Shown in pieces: positions 32,535-43,899 of a stretch of DNA of 64,000 bases (position 1 is its first letter; each line of letters starts with the position of its first letter). The notes beneath the pieces were generated by a model, which was not told the DNA's origin, made no database searches, and saw only the letters and a program-made list of their open reading frames with translations. The translations under genes were made by a program, and so were the position numbers. Source of the stretch: Avimonas intestinalis (GTDB taxonomy: Bacteria > Bacillota > Clostridia > Oscillospirales > Acutalibacteraceae); contig CAJFID010000009.1 in the NCBI GenBank assembly GCA_904380375.1, positions 1 through 64,000 of the forward strand. Direction: 5' to 3'.

Positions 32535-33473
32535 ATGCGCAATTGCCGGCGTTTTGGGAAAAAAGGTGGAAGAAGGAGCCGGGAGACGGTGTGGGATGAC
32601 CTGCATCGGCTATTTCCGATCAGTCTGGGGATCCTTTTTGTGTTTGGCGTGATCCTCTGTTCTGGCATTATCCTTGAATATGAGCTAGCCGGTCAGCCGA
32701 CCTCTCCGGGAATGTCCATCCTCTCGGATGGCTCGGCATCTTTGGAAAGCTCCTTATCAACGAGCGCCTCTGCCCCTGCTTCTACTACGGCTGCGTCTAC
32801 TTCCTCCCCTTCCCCATCAACAGCCGAAACCGGCTCATCCGGTTCCGAAACAACGTCGGCGTCCGCTTCATCTGCGGTTGTCCCCTCGTCTGCGCCGGTG
32901 CCGGACGGATCTTTTAAAGATGCCCTCTTCATCGGGGATTCCCGTACACAGGGGCTGATGCTCTATGCCCCGCCTCCCGGCGCTACCTTTTATGCGGTGA
33001 AGGGGCTCACCGTATCCAAAGCGCTTGATGACCCCGTTGTCGAGCAGGACGGCCAGATGGTCACCATCCCGCAAGCCTTGAAGGCGCAGGCTTTCCGCAA
33101 GGTATACATTATGCTGGGGCTCAACGAACTCGGATGGGTATACCCATCCATCTACGTTGCACGTTACGGCGAACTGATTGACGCCATCCGCGCGGCTTGT
33201 CCTGAGGCTGTGGTCTATATTGAAGCCATCCTCCCGGTGACGCAGAAGCGTTCGGACAGCGACGCCACCTTCAACAATCCCCGCATTGCCATGTACAACG
33301 CGCTGCTTTTGGAACTTGCCGAAGAAAAGCAGGCACATTATCTGGCGGTCGGCGACGCCGTAGGCCTTGACCACGGCGCGCTACCCGCGGAAGCGGCGAG
33401 CGACGGCATCCATCTGAACAGCGCGTACTGCGCCAAATGGCGGGAATACCTCAAAACGCATACCGCTATATAA
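32535..33473 (+). CDS. Membrane-anchored SGNH/GDSL hydrolase
   Basis: This 312-residue protein has a basic N-terminus, one membrane anchor (about residues 25-48), a Ser/Thr/Ala-rich spacer (about 65-118) and an external SGNH hydrolase domain. The blocks are visible: FIGDSRTQG (Ser), GLNELG (Asn) and the C-terminal SDGIHLN (Asp and His). The ATG at 32535 follows GGAGGAACAAGG. Similar clostridial proteins act as cell-wall or polysaccharide esterases; the substrate is unknown. Confidence 0.87.
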   Translation: MRNCRRFGKKGGRRSRETVWDDLHRLFPISLGILFVFGVILCSGIILEYELAGQPTSPGMSILSDGSASLESSLSTSASAPASTTAASTSSPSPSTAETGSSGSETTSASASSAVVPSSAPVPDGSFKDALFIGDSRTQGLMLYAPPPGATFYAVKGLTVSKALDDPVVEQDGQMVTIPQALKAQAFRKVYIMLGLNELGWVYPSIYVARYGELIDAIRAACPEAVVYIEAILPVTQKRSDSDATFNNPRIAMYNALLLELAEEKQAHYLAVGDAVGLDHGALPAEAASDGIHLNSAYCAKWREYLKTHTAI

Positions 33474-33570
33474 AAAAGGGTGGAAAGCCGCCTTTTATTG
33501 CCTTATACTGTTCTGAGAACCGTTTATAAATGGAAACCAGCCACTTAGCGCCGGAAGGGGAGCGGAGCTT

Positions 33571-34071
33571 TTGCAGAACTTGACCCCGCAGCTGGAAGAA
33601 TATATCCTTCAACATCAAAGCCAATTCTACCGTCTCGCGTTTACCTACGTCAAAGACCCCGACGCCGCGATGGATGTGGTCCAAAACGCCATCGTGCAGG
33701 CGCTGACGCATGTCCATTCCCTGCGGGAGCCGGCTTATATGCAGACCTGGTTTTACCGCATCCTGATCAACGAAGGGCTGGGTTATCTGCGTAAGCATAA
33801 GCGGCTGCTTCCGATGGAAACGCCGCCGGAGGCGTTTTCCGCCGCGGGCGGCGCCCCGGAAGACGACATCGCCCGCCGCCTTGATGTCTATCGTGCGGTG
33901 GAGCGGCTGAAGCCAAAGCTGCGTACGGTAGTGGTCCTGCGCTTTTACGAGGATATGCAGCTCAACGAAATCGCTCAGATCACAAGCACCAACATCAACA
34001 CGGTAAAATCCCGCTTATACAAAGCGCTTGAGATTCTCCGCGGGGAAATGCAGGAAGGGGATTTGGCATGA
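33571..34071 (+). CDS. ECF sigma factor (SigV-like)
   Basis: This 166-residue sigma-70 family protein starts at a TTG after GGAAGGGGAGCGG. Region 2 covers FYRLAFTYVKDPDAAMDVVQNAIVQAL and MQTWFYRILIN. Region 4 covers LKPKLRTVVVLRFYEDMQLNEIAQI and INTVKSRLYKALEIL. Its stop overlaps the next gene's ATG, and that gene encodes an RsiV-like anti-sigma factor. In Bacillus subtilis SigV responds to lysozyme and drives peptidoglycan O-acetylation. That response is expected here but not shown. Confidence 0.88.
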   Translation: MQNLTPQLEEYILQHQSQFYRLAFTYVKDPDAAMDVVQNAIVQALTHVHSLREPAYMQTWFYRILINEGLGYLRKHKRLLPMETPPEAFSAAGGAPEDDIARRLDVYRAVERLKPKLRTVVVLRFYEDMQLNEIAQITSTNINTVKSRLYKALEILRGEMQEGDLA

Positions 34072-34949
34072 ATCGTTTGCAGGATGGGAAAGAGCTGTAT
34101 CAGTCGCTGGCCCTGCCGGACGGCTTGGGCGGGGCGGTTCAAGAAGCCGTCCGCCATGCGCGCAGGGAAACGGCGATCCCTCTGTCCCGCCGCGTGGGAT
34201 GGGCCGCGGCCTGCGCGGGAGCGTGCCTCTGCCTAGTGTTTGCCGCCGCGCTCAACGCGTTCCCTGCCTTGGCCAAGGAGGTTTATGACATCCCCGTTCT
34301 CGGCCAGGTGGCAAAAGTCGTCACCTTTTGGCGGTTTGAGGAGCAGGAGGAAAACCTTTATATCAAGGTGAATATGCCGGCCCTGCAAAACACCGGCAAC
34401 ACGGAACTGGAGAACCGTGTCAATGCCGAAATCGCCTGCAAGGTAAACGAGCGGCTGGAACATGCGCGGGAGGAAGCCCGCCTCCTCTACGAGGCCTACC
34501 TCAATACCGGCGGCGACCCGGAAACCTATATTCCCCTTGAGGTCAATATCCGGTACGAGCTCAAAAGCAGCAATGAGCAGTGGGTTTCCTTTGTCGTGGA
34601 ATCCAGTGAGACACGCGCCAACTATTACGGGGAATACGAATTTTATAACATTGATATGCAGACCGGCAAAGAGCTCACCCTGGCGGATCTGCTGGGGGAA
34701 GAGTATATCGCGATTGTCAACGAGGCGGTACGGCAAGGGATTGCGGCGGATGAGGCGGCCAATCCCGACAACCAATATTTCCATGATGAGCTGGCATTCC
34801 AGACCATTCAGCCGGATCAAGGCTTTTATATCAACGAGGACGGCCATGTGGTGGTTGTTTTTGAAAAATACGAAATTGCTCCCGGATATATGGGAATAAG
34901 GGAATTTGAAGTTATTCCCGGGAATATGAATGCATCCCCGACGAGCTGA
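34068..34949 (+). CDS. RsiV-like transmembrane anti-sigma factor
   Basis: This 293-residue protein has a cytoplasmic N-terminus of about 40 residues, one transmembrane helix (WAAACAGACLCLVFAAALNAF, about 44-64) and an extracellular domain. The latter has a DUF3298/RsiV layout: YIPLEVNIRYELKSS, NFYNIDMQTGKELTLADL-like region and FYINEDGHVVVVFEKYEIAPG. In B. subtilis RsiV the external domain binds lysozyme and is then cleaved, releasing SigV. Overlap with the sigma gene supports the pairing. Confidence 0.85.
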   Translation: MNRLQDGKELYQSLALPDGLGGAVQEAVRHARRETAIPLSRRVGWAAACAGACLCLVFAAALNAFPALAKEVYDIPVLGQVAKVVTFWRFEEQEENLYIKVNMPALQNTGNTELENRVNAEIACKVNERLEHAREEARLLYEAYLNTGGDPETYIPLEVNIRYELKSSNEQWVSFVVESSETRANYYGEYEFYNIDMQTGKELTLADLLGEEYIAIVNEAVRQGIAADEAANPDNQYFHDELAFQTIQPDQGFYINEDGHVVVVFEKYEIAPGYMGIREFEVIPGNMNASPTS

Positions 34950-34990
34950 ACAGAGAAAGGGGTTGGCGTTTACGGCATAATGCAGATAAA

Positions 34991-35031
34991 CAAGAGCTCC
35001 CCGCAGCTATGGCTGCGGGGAGCTCTTGTTA
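34991..35031. terminator. Bidirectional terminator
   Basis: CAAGAGCTCCCCGCAG (34991-35006) and CTGCGGGGAGCTCTTG (35013-35028) form a perfect 16-bp stem between the anti-sigma gene and the convergent ABC exporter operon. Confidence 0.85.
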
Positions 35032-35062
35032 TGACGCAGGCTCTGCCTGTACAGCAGCGCCT

Positions 35063-36963
35063 TTAAGCGGATTCGCCGGCCTGCTCAAATTGGCTGTTAT
35101 AAAGGTTGGCGTAAAAACCGTCCTTTTCCATCAGTTCGTCGTGGGTGCCATGCTCGACAATATCGCCGTCCTTCATGCAAAGGATCATATCGGCATTGCG
35201 GATGGTGGACAGCCGGTGGGCGATGATAAAGCTGGTGCGGCCCTGCATCAGATTATCCATCGCCTTCTGAATCTGGATTTCGGTGCGGGTATCCACCGAG
35301 CTAGTCGCCTCGTCCAAGATCAGGATTTTCGGATTGGACAGAATGGCGCGAGCGATGGTCAGCAGCTGCTTCTGCCCTTGGGAAACATTGCTCGCCTCCT
35401 CGTTCAGCTCCATATTATAGCTGCCGGGCAGGGTGCGGATAAAGTGATCCGCCTGCGCGGCCTTGGCGGCGGCGATAACCTCCTCGTCGGTGGCGTCCAG
35501 CCGGCCGTAGCGGATATTGTCCTTGATGGTGCCGTTGTACAGCCAGGTATCCTGGAGCACCATCCCAAACAAGCCGCGCAGCTCGTTGCGGGAGAAATCA
35601 CGGATATCGTACCCGTCGACCAGGATCGCCCCCCCGTTTACGTCGTAAAAGCGCATCAGGAGCTTAACCATCGTGGTTTTCCCTGCGCCGGTAGGGCCGA
35701 CGATCGCTACCTTTTGCCCCGGCTGTACCGAAGCGGAAAAGTCGTGGATGATGATTTTATCCGGGTTATACCCGAATTTCACATGCGCGAACTGCACGCT
35801 GCCCTCAATACGCACGTCGGACCCGGAAGCCGGCGCGCCGTCGTCCCCGCTGACATGGATGAGTGGCTTATCCGGGATTTCCTCTTCCTCTTCAAGGAAT
35901 TCAAACACCCGCTCCGCCGCCGCAGTGGTGGATTGGAGGATATTCGAAATATTCGCAATTTGGGTAATGGGCTGGGTAAACTGCCGGACGTATTGGATAA
36001 AGGCCTGGATATCGCCAACCGCCAGGTTCCCTTGGGCGGCAAGCCAGCCGCCCAGGATACAGACCGCCACATACCCGACGTTGCCCACAAACTGCATCAC
36101 CGGCATCATCAGGCCCGAGAGGAACTGCGACTTCCAGGCGGACTTATACAGCGTATCGTTGTGTTTATCAAACTCCCGAACCGAGGATTCCTCCCCGTTG
36201 AAGGCCTTCATCACGACATGTCCGCCGTACAGCTCCTCCACATGGCCGTTGACATGGCCGAGGTATTCCTGCTGCGCCTTGAAGTATTTCTGGGAGTGGC
36301 GCACGATCACCATAATGAAGATCAGCGAAACCGGGATGGTGCATAAGGCGATCAGGGTCATTTCCCAGCTGATTGAGAACATCATGAACAGGATCCCAAT
36401 AAAGGTCGTCAGCGAGGTGATAATCTGGGTAATGCTCTGGTTCAGGGATTGGGCTAAGGTATCCACATCGTTGGTCACGCGGGAAAGCACTTCGCCGTGG
36501 CTGGTCTTATCAAAGTATTTGAGCGGCAGGCGGTTGATCTTTTTCGCAATGTCGTTGCGGAGATTGTATGTGACCTTCATCGTCACCCCGGTCATCAGCC
36601 AGCCTTGGATATAGGAGAAAGCGGCGCTGGTGATATACAGGACGACCAGGGTGAGCAGGATCCGGGCGATTGCGGCAAAATCAATGCCCTCGCCGGTCCC
36701 CATAATCTTCCCCAGGATGCCGTTGGCCATTTCGGTAGTCGCGTTGCCCAGGATTTTCGGCCCAACAATCATAAAGACCGTAGAGGCAACCGCAAAAAGC
36801 ATCACCAGGAGGATACGGAATTTGTACTGCGCCATGTACCGCAGCAGCTTTTTCATGGAACCTTTAAAGTCCTTCGCTTTCGCGCCGGCCATCATCGGGC
36901 CGCCGCCCATAGGGCCGTGCCCTCCCATCGGGCCGCGGCGAGGCGGGCGGGAATTCATCTGGC

Positions 36964-36967
<4 letters not shown>
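35063..36967 (-). CDS. Heterodimeric ABC exporter subunit (canonical ATPase site)
   Basis: This 634-residue half-transporter has an unusual Gly/Pro/Met-rich N-tail (RRGPMGGHGPMGGG) followed by six transmembrane helices and a nucleotide-binding domain. Walker A is GPTGAGKTT, the signature is NVSQGQKQL and Walker B is ILILDEATSSVD with the catalytic Glu. Paired with the upstream gene product it should form a BmrCD/LmrCD-like drug or lipid exporter. Its ATG overlaps the partner's stop by 4 bp. It is the last gene of a MarR-controlled operon. Confidence 0.92.
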
Positions 36968-39185
<2,218 letters not shown>

Positions 39186-39189
<4 letters not shown>

Positions 39190-39860
39190 CGGGTTTCCTC
39201 CATCCTTTTGATATGGGAGTCACAGGAGAGGGAATGTCTTTGTTCACAGGGCTGCCGGGACGACAGCACATTCTGCTCATCCACCGGCCTTTCTGGCGGA
39301 GGGGCCTTGGCTCTGCCGTCAGAAAACCAGCGGTCAAGGATCCCGGTCAGGCGGTTGATCAACGCGATCAGCTGGTTGGTTTCCGCCTCGCCGAATTCCT
39401 CGGCAAGATTCTCCAACCGGGCAAAGAAATCCTTTTCCGCCCGGCGTACCAGCGCCAGCCCCTCCTCGGTTGGACGGATATAGGACGACCGGCGGTCGGA
39501 TACAAGCTGCGCTCTATACACCAGCCCTTTTTCCTCCAAGGCGCGCACCGTCTGCGACACGGCGGAAGGCGTCTGATGCGTAAATGCGCTCAATTCGCTT
39601 ACCGTCATCCCGGGGCTGCCGCTGTTCTCAACCCGGTCCGCCAAACATTCCGGCGCATCTCCCGGCGCACAGCGGGCAAGGCACCGCAGCAGGCTGTGAA
39701 GCATCATGAATTCACTGGGCCGGATCTCGCGTACGGGATGAAAGCTCACGGCATAGCGCTGCAATTCTTTTAGGCTGGCAAACAGACGCCGCCCGTTCGA
39801 TTCCCCAAACGGACGTTTCCCCTTGTCCGCAGGACAGGGCTGCACACTCTTTCTGTCCAA
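39186..39860 (-). CDS. MarR-family regulator
   Basis: This 224-residue protein has a TTG start preceded by GGAGGAGCC. The winged helix covers GMTVSELSAFTHQTPSAVSQTVRALEEKGLV and SDRRSSYIRPTEEGLAL. The N- and C-terminal tails are longer than usual for MarR. It is the first gene of the exporter operon, overlapping the next by 4 bp, and lies just downstream of a large palindrome. It probably represses its own operon and is released by an exported compound. Confidence 0.9.
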
Positions 39861-39881
39861 GAAGGCTCCTCCTTTTCGCAG

Positions 39882-39918
39882 GCAGCTTAATAATTAAGCA
39901 CCTTAATTATTAAGCTGC
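39882..39918 (-). promoter_or_regulatory. MarR-type operator palindrome
   Basis: Two perfect 17-bp arms (39882-39898 and 39902-39918), GCAGCTTAATAATTAAG and its complement, flank a 3-bp centre. The AT-rich core TTAATAATTAA repeats within each arm. It lies right after the -10, over the transcription start and leader, which is a good position for repression. Confidence 0.85.
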
Positions 39919-39923
39919 TTCAA

Positions 39924-39952
39924 AGTATATAGCATACTGTCTGTTAAATCAA
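39924..39952 (-). promoter_or_regulatory. Promoter of the MarR-ABC operon
   Basis: On the minus strand TTGATT (39947-39952) and TATACT (39924-39929) are spaced by 17 bp. The operator palindrome begins 5 bp downstream. Confidence 0.75.
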
Positions 39953-40221
39953 TGTATAAATTGTTAACGATTAATAAAGCCTTTTGCTCTGATTCCCTCC
40001 ATCTGTATCCTTACGTATAGATACCCCCGAAAGGAAAACATCGGCTTCTATAATCGATACCGCAAAGGGCAAGACTGTTCTGTTTTCCCTCCACATAGTG
40101 CTTCTGCATTCAGTATTGACAGAAAAGCGAAAGCTCATCAGCATTCGGCCGGGCGGGATGAAGAAGGCCGCTGTCTGGGGAATGAAAACATAAAAGACGC
40201 ACGCCGGTTGGCGCACGTCCC
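39953..40221. other. Intergenic region without a recognisable gene
   Basis: This region lies between the exporter promoter and the terminator of the pyridoxamine kinase gene. I see no credible coding sequence, RNA gene or repeat here. Confidence 0.5.
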
Positions 40222-40257
40222 TGCAAAGAAACGGACGGCGTTCTCTCTTGCCGTCCG
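40222..40257 (-). terminator. Terminator after the pyridoxamine kinase gene
   Basis: CGGACGGC (40232-40239) pairs with GCCGTCCG (40250-40257). On the minus strand TTTCTTT follows, 10 bp after the stop codon. Confidence 0.75.
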
Positions 40258-40266
40258 GCGTTTGTC

Positions 40267-41127
40267 CTATTTTTTGTCCGGCCTGTCCAGGATACGCTCA
40301 AGCAGGCCGGGAAGGCCGAGTTCAAAGCAGACGCCATAGCGGGGCTCTGTCCCCAGCTTGACTGTACGGCGGATGCTTTCGGCGGTAAAATCCACCGCAA
40401 TGCCCATGGCCGCTTCCAAGCCGCACCCGTGAAGAAGCCCCGCCAGCAGCACCGAGGCGAAAATATCCCCCGTCCCATGGAAGTGCCCCGGCACCTCCTC
40501 CTGCATGGCAAAGCCCGTCCAGTCAAAATCGGCGTCGTAGCAGCCGGCGCCGATCTTGTCCTGTCCGAAGCAGATGCCGGTCAGCACAACCCGGCGCGGG
40601 CCGAGTCCGGCGAGCGCCTGCATCAGCTCCACCACCTCCTCCCGGCTGGCGGGGATCCGGTATTCCCGCCCAAGAAGGATGGCCGCCTCGGTCAGATTGG
40701 GCACGATCACGTCCGCCGATTCGCAGAGCTCCCGCATCTTTACCGCCATTTCCGCGGTGCAGAGGCTATACAGGCGGCCGTTATCCCCCATCACGGGATC
40801 CACCAGCACCAGAGGCTTAGAGGCCCCTCCCCCACGGAACAGCCGGAACACCTCCTTGACAATCCCCAACTGCTCGTGCGAGGCGAGATATCCGCTGTAC
40901 AGCGCGTCAAAAGATACCCTTTCCCTCATCCAATGGCGGGCAAACGGCAGCATAGCGGCCGTCAAATCCTGGCAGACCACCTCGCCGAATCCCCCGGTAT
41001 GGGTGGATAACACGGCGGTGGGCATCGCCGAGCATTCCACGCCGGCGGCAGAAAGGATCGGCATTGCCACGGTAAGGGAGCATTTTCCCACGCCGGAAAG
41101 GTCGTGGATGGCGAGCGCCCTCTTCAT
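40267..41127 (-). CDS. pdxY: Pyridoxamine/pyridoxal kinase
   Basis: This 286-residue PfkB/ribokinase-fold protein starts MKRALAIHDLSGVGKCSLTVAMPIL. Recognisable blocks are STHTGGFGE, YSGYLAS, VLVDPVMGDNG, PNLTEAAILL and the catalytic-loop GHFHGTGDIFASVLLAGL with the conserved GTGD. It phosphorylates B6 vitamers as part of the PLP salvage pathway. An in-frame ATG at 41172 also has an AAAGGA site, so the protein may be 15 residues longer. The gene is monocistronic. Confidence 0.9.
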   Translation of the reverse strand: MKRALAIHDLSGVGKCSLTVAMPILSAAGVECSAMPTAVLSTHTGGFGEVVCQDLTAAMLPFARHWMRERVSFDALYSGYLASHEQLGIVKEVFRLFRGGGASKPLVLVDPVMGDNGRLYSLCTAEMAVKMRELCESADVIVPNLTEAAILLGREYRIPASREEVVELMQALAGLGPRRVVLTGICFGQDKIGAGCYDADFDWTGFAMQEEVPGHFHGTGDIFASVLLAGLLHGCGLEAAMGIAVDFTAESIRRTVKLGTEPRYGVCFELGLPGLLERILDRPDKK

Positions 41128-41172
41128 CTTCCCTTTTTCAGCCAATCCCTCGCGGTAATCCATCATTTGCAT

Positions 41173-41636
41173 CCATTCCTTTATCCTATCTCAAAAAGCG
41201 TCGTGCTCCAACAACCCGATGCTTTCCCTTATTCCCAGTAATGGTTCTCTCGGAAGCCGTAACCCCGTTTTATTATACATCCTTATTGTTTCCTAGGATA
41301 TAACCATCCGCCGTTTCACGAAAAAATGCTTGGAGAAAACGCTCTATGCCTTGCCGAAATGTCCCCCGCTTGAAGCAGGTGCCTTTTATTTTATCACATC
41401 TGGCCCGAAGGAAAAAGCCCGAAGATCCTCAATAGCCAAACGGCAACGAATTTTTCTTGCAAATATTAACAAAGGCTTCATAATTGCTACTGTATTATTT
41501 TTGAATTATCCAGTATACTGAATACAGAAACATCCCCGGGAAATAGGGCGAGGCTCTGTTTCTTTTTTCAAGCTTCTCCTGCCGCAGCAAAGCCGTGCAG
41601 CAGGGCGGGGAACGGGCGAAAGGGCATGAGAAGACC
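41173..41636. other. Intergenic region with a possible promoter and short inverted repeat
   Basis: About 460 bp separate the divergent pyridoxamine kinase and VTT-domain genes. A TATACT hexamer near 41514, flanked by CTGTATT and AATACAG arms, may mark the promoter of the VTT gene. TATAAT on the minus strand near 41270 may serve the kinase gene. I see no coding sequence. Confidence 0.4.
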
Positions 41637-42431
41637 ATGAATGCGAATAAAACACTCGGTACAGGCGAAAAAGAAAAGGGCCTCAAGCGCAAGGACGACA
41701 AGGCCTATCTGCGGCGGCGGCGCATTCTCGGAATCCTGTCGCTGGTGGTCGTGGTGCTGCTGGTCGGCGTTGTCACCTACTTCGTCTGCACTGATCTACT
41801 GGGTAAAATCCGGACGCCGGAAGAATTCCGGAATTATATTGAGTCGTTTGGCTGGACCGGAAGGCTGGTGCTTCTCGGCCTGCAATGCCTCCAGGTAGTG
41901 ATCGCGCTGATTCCCGGCGAAATTATTGAAGTCGGCGCCGGCTATGCCTTCGGCCCGGTGGAAGGGACCCTGCTGTGCATGGGCGGGGTGGCGATCGCCT
42001 CGGCCATCATTTTTTTGCTGGTTAAACGCCTGGGGATCAAATTGGTGGAGGTTTTTGTCAGCCGGGAAAAAATCAACGAGTTGAGATTCATCAACAGCGA
42101 AAAAAAGCTAAAGCGCACCATTTTTGTTTTGTTTTTCATCCCCGGCACGCCGAAGGACCTGTTTACCTACTTTGCCGGCCTGACCCGCATCAAGCTTTCG
42201 GAATTCCTGGTCATCTCCCTCATCGCCCGCATCCCCTCGGTGGTTTCCTCCACAATCGGCGGGCACATTATCAACCAGGAAAATTACCTGTCCGCCATCA
42301 TCCTTTTCGCCGTGACCGGCGCGGTGAGCCTGATCGGCATGTGGGCATACAACAAAATCGTCAAATACCATGAGGGACGGGAACCAAAAGAGAAAAAGGG
42401 CAAGGGAATCGAGCAAACCAACAGGAAATGA
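41637..42431 (+). CDS. VTT-domain (TVP38/DedA-like) membrane protein
   Basis: This 264-residue protein has a basic cytoplasmic start, about five to six transmembrane segments and the VTT core. Visible core motifs are ALIPGEIIEVGAGYAFGPVEG, FFIPGTPKDLFTYFAGLT and ARIPSVVSSTIGGHI. The tail is strongly basic. DedA/VTT proteins move or flip phospholipids or undecaprenyl phosphate; the specific role here is unknown. The start at 41637 is tentative because the ribosome site is weak. Confidence 0.85.
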   Translation: MNANKTLGTGEKEKGLKRKDDKAYLRRRRILGILSLVVVVLLVGVVTYFVCTDLLGKIRTPEEFRNYIESFGWTGRLVLLGLQCLQVVIALIPGEIIEVGAGYAFGPVEGTLLCMGGVAIASAIIFLLVKRLGIKLVEVFVSREKINELRFINSEKKLKRTIFVLFFIPGTPKDLFTYFAGLTRIKLSEFLVISLIARIPSVVSSTIGGHIINQENYLSAIILFAVTGAVSLIGMWAYNKIVKYHEGREPKEKKGKGIEQTNRK

Positions 42432-42456
42432 CGGCGGCTCCCCCTTGCCGCAATAC

Positions 42457-42511
42457 AAGGCCCCTTGAAAGGATAAGAAGTTACGCCTTCTATCCCTTCA
42501 GGGGGCCTTTT
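42457..42511 (+). terminator. Terminator after the VTT-domain gene
   Basis: A long, slightly imperfect stem joins AAGGCCCCTTGAAAGGATA (from 42457) to the TATCCCTTCAGGGGGCCTT arm (from 42491), followed by TTTT. Confidence 0.7.
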
Positions 42512-42529
42512 GGCATATTGCGTTTTCTA

Positions 42530-42558
42530 TTGACAAGATCCAATCTATATGATATTAT
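42530..42558 (+). promoter_or_regulatory. SPFH gene promoter
   Basis: TTGACA (42530-42535) and TATTAT (42553-42558) are spaced by 17 bp, a near-consensus sigma-A promoter about 30 bp before the SPFH start codon. Confidence 0.85.
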
Positions 42559-42578
42559 TTTGATATCATATAGATTGG
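42540..42578 (+). promoter_or_regulatory. Palindromic operator over the SPFH promoter
   Basis: CCAATCTATATGATAT (42540-42555) and its exact complement (42563-42578) form 16-bp arms around a 7-bp centre. It covers the spacer, the -10 and the start site, so a dimeric repressor bound here would block transcription. The half-site TATATGATAT suggests a GntR-, PadR- or RHH-type protein. The RHH protein encoded in the operon is one candidate. Confidence 0.8.
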
Positions 42579-42588
42579 AGGGTTCCTC

Positions 42589-43617
42589 ATGCAGGAAATA
42601 ATACTGAATAACAAGAAAAACGGCATGGCCTTTCTTCTCCTCTTCCTTTTTCTCTATCTGGCCGCCGTCGGCGTATTGATTCTCGGCTGCCTGCTGCTTG
42701 AGGGCGAGCAGTATCCGGCAGGGGCTGCGCTGCTGACGGTCAGCATCCTTTGGCTGACCTTTGGATGGATCCCGTTCCTAGGGCTGAAAATCCTGAAGCC
42801 CCAGGAGGCGCTGGTCCTTACCCTGTTCGGGAAATATGTGGGCACGCTGAAAAACGACGGCTTCTACTTTGTGAACCCCTTCTGCTCAAGCGTCAATCCG
42901 GCGGCAAAAACGCGGCTAAACCAAAGCGGCGATGTGGACGGGGGCGCCGGGAAATCCATCGTTCTCACCCAGGGGCAGGCGGCTGTCACCGCCGAAGCGG
43001 TCAGCCGGAAAATCTCGCTGAAAATCATGACCCTCAACAACAACCGCCAGAAAATCAACGACTGCCTCGGCAACCCGGTGGAGATCGGCATTGCGGTGAT
43101 GTGGCGGGTTGTCGATACCGCCAAAGCAGTCTTTAATGTGGATAACTACAAGGAATATCTCTCCCTGCAGTGCGACAGCGCCCTGCGCAATATCGTGCGG
43201 ATTTATCCCTACGATGTGGCTCCCAACGTCGACACCACCGGGGACGGCATCGCGGACGAAGGGAGCCTGCGCGGTTCGAGCGAGGTGGTCGCCTCCCGTA
43301 TCCGGGACGAAATCCAGCAGAAGGTGACAGAGGCAGGGCTGGAAATTCTGGAGGCGCGGATCACCTACTTGGCCTACGCGCCGGAGATTGCGGCCGTGAT
43401 GCTGCAGCGGCAGCAGGCGTCGGCCATTATCGACGCGCGCAAGATGATCGTAGACGGTGCGGTTGGAATGGTGGAAATGGCGTTGGAACGCCTGAATGAA
43501 AACAAGACGGTCGAACTGGACGAGGAACGCAAGGCGGCCATGGTTTCCAACCTCCTGGTGGTGCTGTGCGGCAATCACGACGCCCAGCCGGTCGTCAATT
43601 CGGGAAGCTTGTATTGA
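42589..43617 (+). CDS. SPFH-domain (stomatin/prohibitin-like) membrane protein
   Basis: This 342-residue protein has two N-terminal hydrophobic segments (AFLLLFLFLYLAAVGVLILG; AALLTVSILWLTFGWIPFLG) and an SPFH/band 7 domain. The domain includes LKPQEALVLTLFGKYVGTLKNDGFYFVNPF and PVEIGIAVMWRVVDTAKAVFNV, with a coiled-coil-prone C-terminal part (LQRQQASAIIDARKMIVDGA). Such proteins assemble into membrane scaffolds or microdomains. It is the first gene of a two-gene operon under the palindromic operator. Confidence 0.88.
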   Translation: MQEIILNNKKNGMAFLLLFLFLYLAAVGVLILGCLLLEGEQYPAGAALLTVSILWLTFGWIPFLGLKILKPQEALVLTLFGKYVGTLKNDGFYFVNPFCSSVNPAAKTRLNQSGDVDGGAGKSIVLTQGQAAVTAEAVSRKISLKIMTLNNNRQKINDCLGNPVEIGIAVMWRVVDTAKAVFNVDNYKEYLSLQCDSALRNIVRIYPYDVAPNVDTTGDGIADEGSLRGSSEVVASRIRDEIQQKVTEAGLEILEARITYLAYAPEIAAVMLQRQQASAIIDARKMIVDGAVGMVEMALERLNENKTVELDEERKAAMVSNLLVVLCGNHDAQPVVNSGSLY

Positions 43618-43618
43618 C

Positions 43619-43822
43619 ATGGCCGACACACAGAAAAAACAGATCCCGCTTCGCCTTTCCGCCAAGCTGTACAACGAAATCGCCGCCTGGGCGGAGGCGG
43701 ATTTCCGCTCCGTCAACGGGCAGATTGAATACCTGCTCTCCGAATGCGTCCGCCAGCACCGGAAAAACGGCCGGTATGTTTCCGACGAGCTCGACAAGCC
43801 GCTGGATATGGATATCCCGTAA
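43619..43822 (+). CDS. Small ribbon-helix-helix (Arc-like) protein
   Basis: This 67-residue protein starts one base after the SPFH stop. The stretch QIPLRLSAKLYNEIAAWAE followed by NGQIEYLLSECV matches the beta-strand and two helices of Arc/MetJ-type DNA-binding proteins, with an acidic tail after it. It is cotranscribed with the SPFH gene and followed by a terminator. It may autoregulate the operon through the palindrome upstream, or it may be a subunit without DNA-binding activity, as SPFH operons often carry such a protein. Confidence 0.8.
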   Translation: MADTQKKQIPLRLSAKLYNEIAAWAEADFRSVNGQIEYLLSECVRQHRKNGRYVSDELDKPLDMDIP

Positions 43823-43844
43823 TGGGAATCGCCGCCAATTACGA

Positions 43845-43871
43845 GGGGCACGCTGCAAAGCGTGCCCCTTT
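43845..43871 (+). terminator. Terminator of the SPFH operon
   Basis: GGGGCACGCT (43845-43854) pairs with AGCGTGCCCC (43859-43868), followed by TTTGTG. The T run is short. Confidence 0.7.
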
Positions 43872-43899
43872 GTGATTTTCTACCGGGATTGACGGCGGC

